NCBI GenBank assembly: GCA_025403435.1
Contig: CM046347.1
Span: 24,564,597-24,628,596, forward strand
Length of the DNA: 64,000 nucleotides
Source of the DNA: Artocarpus heterophyllus
Taxonomy: Eukaryota; Streptophyta; Magnoliopsida; Rosales; Moraceae
Reading direction: 5' to 3'
Shown: one piece after another, positions 60,441 to 64,000 of the stretch
Numbering within the stretch: the first letter of the stretch is position 1
Layout of the letters: each line of letters begins with the position of its first letter
Notes under the pieces: generated by a model
Told to the model about the DNA's origin: nothing
The model's input: only the letters and a program-made list of their open reading frames with translations
Databases searched by the model: none
Program-made: the position numbers and the translations under genes

Positions 60441-61545
60441 CATAAGTGCTCTATTTTAACCCAAATTTTGTCCTCCCTTATTCCTCTGTCACTTGTATTG
60501 ATCTTTGTCTTGCCTTCGGTTCATCCTCTTCCAATCCCTTTTTCAACTCTCTTCATTCGTAGGAAATAGCCATAATTACTTTTGAACCCAATATTTGCCC
60601 CCCAACCCCCTAGATCCATAACACGGCGCCCATTTTATGGCCTTGTGCACAAGTCTCCAAAACTATGTCGCCTTTGTTGTTGGAACCTACAGCATGTAAA
60701 CGCCAACCAAAAAAAATCCAAAAGTCCTCCAAAGCAGCATTTCAAGACAAAAAAAATCTTGTCCTTCTTACGGTAGAAGAAACTCCATGTTTGACAAAAA
60801 TCAACACCACTAAGTTTGGATTCCTAAGGGAGTCTTTGTAACACCCGAGCATTTACGTACATTAAAAACACAATAAGTTAAAGATTATGTTAAAATGAAA
60901 ACACAGTCTAAGAACAATATTGTATAATAATATAGAAAATTATATAGTATTAGAATAATACAGTGTAAAGAATACACTGATAAAATTATGTAGCATGAAA
61001 ATTATACTGTAAAAGTAATGTCGTGTAAGAATTAGACTGTTTAAGGTTTAATAGTATAGAAATTAGACTGTTTAAGTTAAAGCAGTATAGGAATAATATT
61101 GTTTGGAGAATATGGATGAATAAGGAATGCTATAGCAGTATAAAAAATATACCGACAGTATAAAAAATATTGTCAGTATAAACTTAGACTGTACAAAGTT
61201 AGATAATATTAGAATTTCATTATGGGATGGATGAAAATGAGTATAGGAGGTTGTGAAGCCTCGTGAATTGTATGGAAAAAAATACTTACAGTATAAGAAA
61301 AATACTATCAGTATAAACTTGGACTGTATAAAAAGTTGTAGGACCCACCAAGGGGACACTTTAAGAGTTTTGATTGGACCACCACATTTGCTAATGTAGC
61401 CCAACCAAAAGTGGCCAACTTTCCCCTAATTAATTAGGGTGATGATTCATCATTTTTATTAAAAAATCCATTTTTCATATTTATTAAACTTGGACATTAA
61501 GAAATCAAGGGGATAAGAAACCAAAATTTTGGTCTCCAATGTGCA

Positions 61546-61632
61546 AGAAAAAAAAGAAGAGAGAGAAACGTGAAAAGGAAAGAAAGAAAGAAAGGAAGGA
61601 AGGAAGAAAGAAAGAAAAAAAGAAAGAAAATT
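61546..61632 (+). repeat. (GAAA)n/(GGAA)n purine microsatellite
   Basis: Nearly pure purine run. Open frames on both strands here are Lys/Glu or Phe/Ser low-complexity translations, not genes. Confidence 0.85.
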
Positions 61633-63056
61633 TCCATTTCTTTCTAATGGAAACCGCCCACTTCAATGAAATTCTCTCAATAATTTTTTTGAAGAACAAA
61701 CCTCCAAAATCATGTTTTGAAGCCAAGTGAAGGGTTTGGAGGGAGATTTAAGCATTTCAAGGTAAAAATCCAAGTTTCACCTATTGTGTTTAAGGGTTTT
61801 TATTCATGATTTGGTTGAGATTTTTATGGGAATTGCTATGAATGTTGTCAAGGGTGTTGAGAAGGTTTTCAAGCATTTCAAAGGAGGATCAAAAGGCTTG
61901 GTGAAGTTTAGGTAAAATTCTAAACTTTTTACTTGAAAAGTTTGTTTTTTTTTATACATATTATATGTTTGATAAAATGTTTTGGACTATGGCATGTAAG
62001 ATGAATGTTAAGGCATGGTTTTTTTATGTTATATGTTGATGGTGATGATGATGGAAAGAAGAAAGTAAGGGTTTTGGTGAAATTCTAAAAGGGACTAAAT
62101 TGCAAAGAAAAGTGTATTCTTGGCATTTTTGAAAATCAGCTAAAAATTCCTCCTAAATTTTAGTATTTTAAGAAAGTTAAAACACAAAAGTTGTAGAACG
62201 CATCCAAATTCTTAGGACAACATGAACAGTTTTTTAAAATTCTGCTTGGTTTAGGAGCTATGAATTTTACAAAATTTTGAGCATAAAATTTCAAGAAATG
62301 GAAATGTTATGAAATGTTAAGGAGCTTTTGTAAGTTTTATTCCTTGCGAAAAACTAAATGTTAGGCTATAGATTGGTCGCTTTTGGTTCTGGGGGCAAAA
62401 ATGTAAATATTTTTGTGTTTCAAGCCAAAACCGTAAAATCGTGTGAAATCTGAGTTTTCATCAAGGAACGTTGATTTTCTATGCTGTTGTAGGCAGTAAG
62501 TAATCATAGATGCTAAGTTTTAAAAGATTAAAAGTTTAGTCAAGGAAAGAATGAAAGAATAATGTTAAGGACAAAAATGTCACAATTTTCATGTTTTGGG
62601 TCAAAACTATAAAGTTTTGACAAAAACAGGTTTGATTTAAAGAAAAACTATTGTTTGGTTTTTTTGCAATGTTATTATAAGTAAAGAAATGAAAGTTATG
62701 TTTTAACGGGTTTTGAAAATTTTTAAAGACCCGTCAAGGGTAAAACGGTCATTTTATGAAAAAATGCCAAAATGGACCCGAAACGCACGATGTCAGGAAA
62801 TGCTTCTTAGTGGAAATTTTTTTGTAATATGTAGGTAATGGAACGGTAAAGTTAAGCAATGAGTTTTATAAAGTTACGAACTGGACGAAAAACCCATTAG
62901 GGGTAACATCATCATTACCAAGAGAATGGCTAAAGCGAAGTCGAGCACTCCGAACTAGTAAAACATTCTTAGATGGAAAATGTTCCATAATACGTTAAGT
63001 AATGAAACCGTGACATGAGATGGAAAATTTAAGAATGGTTGTTCTAGTAAAACAAA

Positions 63057-63215
63057 GGTAACCCGGTCGGTTACAAAGTCAAGTAAAGAAGGAGGTAATC
63101 CGATGGGTTACCGAGCTAAGCAGAAAGAATGGTAACCTGGTGGTTATATAATTAAGCAAAGGGAAAGGTAACCCGGTGGGTTATAAAATTAAGTAAAGGA
63201 AAAGGTAAAATGATA
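63057..63215 (+). repeat. 37-bp minisatellite of GGTAACCCGGTGGGTTA quasi-palindromes
   Basis: Units start at 63057, 63094, 63131, 63167 and 63204 (periods 37, 37, 36, 37). Each complete unit opens with an inverted repeat, GTAACCC/GGGTTAC around GGT, in more or less perfect form, then AAG/TTAAGTAAAG spacer. Confidence 0.9.
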
Positions 63216-63449
63216 GTCTGCCATGTTATGAAAAAAGGGGAATGAATGCTTAATGTTTAAGTTATGTTATCAATCGAGTAAATTGGTAATAGAAGTTAAC
63301 TAATTAGTCAGGTGTTATATGATCAGGACACAAAGGCTGACTAATGAAAGGAAAAGGAAGGAAAGGAGAGGTTAGGGCTAGAACCAGATAACTTCAAATC
63401 TCACCTACAGCATAAAGTAAATGATTTTTAAATGCTTATATATATGTGT

Positions 63450-63795
63450 TTGCAAATGAGTTTGCAATTATTATGCAAGTTGTTTTAAAGTATGTTTGCA
63501 TTTTTTTATGCCAAAAGGTTTTAAAGTTTAAATCAAGATTTGCAATGTATTTGCAACTATTATGTTTCAAGCATGATTACATTTAGTATGCATAAAGTTT
63601 TAAAGATTAAGTAAAAGTTTACAATGTATTTGCAATAACTATGTTTAAAGTATATTTGCATTTTGTTAATGTATAATGATTTACAGTTTAAATTATAAGT
63701 TTTATGTTGCATTTGTTATGCAATAAGTTTTATAGAACAAGCTATGATTTGCAAGTGTGTTTGCATATGATGTGATTGCATTTGATATGCTCATT
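63450..63795 (+). repeat. ~80-bp TTTGCAA/TTGCATTT minisatellite
   Basis: Units begin near 63450, 63539, 63618, 63700 and 63748, each with TTTGCAATGTATTTGCAA then TATGTTTAAAGTAT then TTGCATTTTGTTATGC then TAAAGTTTTAAAG. The reverse counterpart is at 1640-2175 in the left LTR. Confidence 0.75.
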
Positions 63796-64000
63796 AAAGT
63801 TAATAAGAAGGTAACATAAAGATAAAAAGAAAGTGTCATACCAGCCTCCTTGTTGTGAGGTAATGAAACTAAAATTAAAGTTTAACCTCCTTGATGTGAG
63901 GTACATGACCTTGGTCTTCGATGGTCACAAGTCTTCCACAAGGGAAGCATTATTTTTATGATCTCATGATTGATGATGTTGGTACGAACACTAAAGTAAG

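Larger units (their letters stand above)
60837..64000 (+). mobile_element. Gypsy-type LTR, plus strand, running off the right edge
   Basis: Starts TGTAACACCCGAGCATTTAC. The first 150 bases match the minus-strand LTR start at 3764, the 61325-62850 part matches the older remnant at 3765-5245, and the last 600 bases match 1440-2220 in reverse. It carries a purine microsatellite, a 37-bp array and an ~80-bp array. By alignment to the left copy, about 0.9 kb of this LTR lies beyond 64000, so whether it is solo or part of a full element cannot be told. Confidence 0.75.

Noticed and set aside
1..64000. tRNA, rRNA, snoRNA or miRNA genes
   Set aside because: No cloverleaf, A/B-box pair or known RNA core was recognised by reading; the only methionine-tRNA-like words are retrotransposon primer-binding sites.

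Overview
The window is flowering-plant nuclear DNA (AT-rich, with plant-type LTR retrotransposons, a PIF/Harbinger-type DNA transposon and many solo LTRs). I found no host protein-coding gene, tRNA, rRNA or CRISPR array. The lineage of the plant cannot be fixed from the sequence alone. Almost every stretch that can be identified is mobile DNA or its debris, often nested several levels deep.

Layout. 1-5245: minus-strand gypsy-type element of which the leader, primer-binding site and a 3.25 kb LTR (510-3764) are visible, inserted in an older LTR of the same kind (3765-5245). 5640-35761: one giant inverted repeat made of two decayed PIF/Harbinger-type elements facing each other across a 38-bp loop at 11877-11914. 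Each arm carries a Myb/SANT-like ORF1 pseudogene and a DDE transposase pseudogene. The left arm is uninterrupted. The right arm has swallowed solo copia LTR A (15617-17641, TSD AGCAA), solo copia LTR B (17854-19723) and a 3.2 kb gypsy-type solo LTR (20706-34694, TSD ATAGA). That solo LTR was itself split by a copia element (LTRs at 23183-25213 and 32422-33935), which was in turn invaded by a second, inverted copia element (27758-32395) and then cut by a deletion sealed with a 29-bp snap-back hairpin.

37371-46426: a complete, very young Ty3/gypsy element. Its two 2155-bp LTRs differ at only three positions that I could find, the TSD is a perfect ATTCT, and one uninterrupted 1530-residue Gag-Pol frame keeps all catalytic residues. 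This is the only intact coding sequence in the window and the only element that looks capable of autonomous movement. 47814-49736 and 52738-54684: two more solo copia LTRs (F and G), the second inside a minus-strand copia gag/leader remnant. 50281-50850: an approximately 100-108 bp tandem repeat. 55953-59860: a heavily decayed plus-strand copia element. 60837-64000: a plus-strand LTR related to that at the left edge, running off the window.

The most striking unexplained pattern is a quasi-palindrome, consensus TTCGGCAGGCCGAA (or its centre-flipped form with CCTG), repeated at about 21-22 bp spacing. It occurs as four units in every copia LTR here, about ten units in a copia leader, and eight units in each LTR of the unrelated young gypsy element. 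A third LTR family (right edge) has its own array of a different quasi-palindrome at 37-bp spacing.
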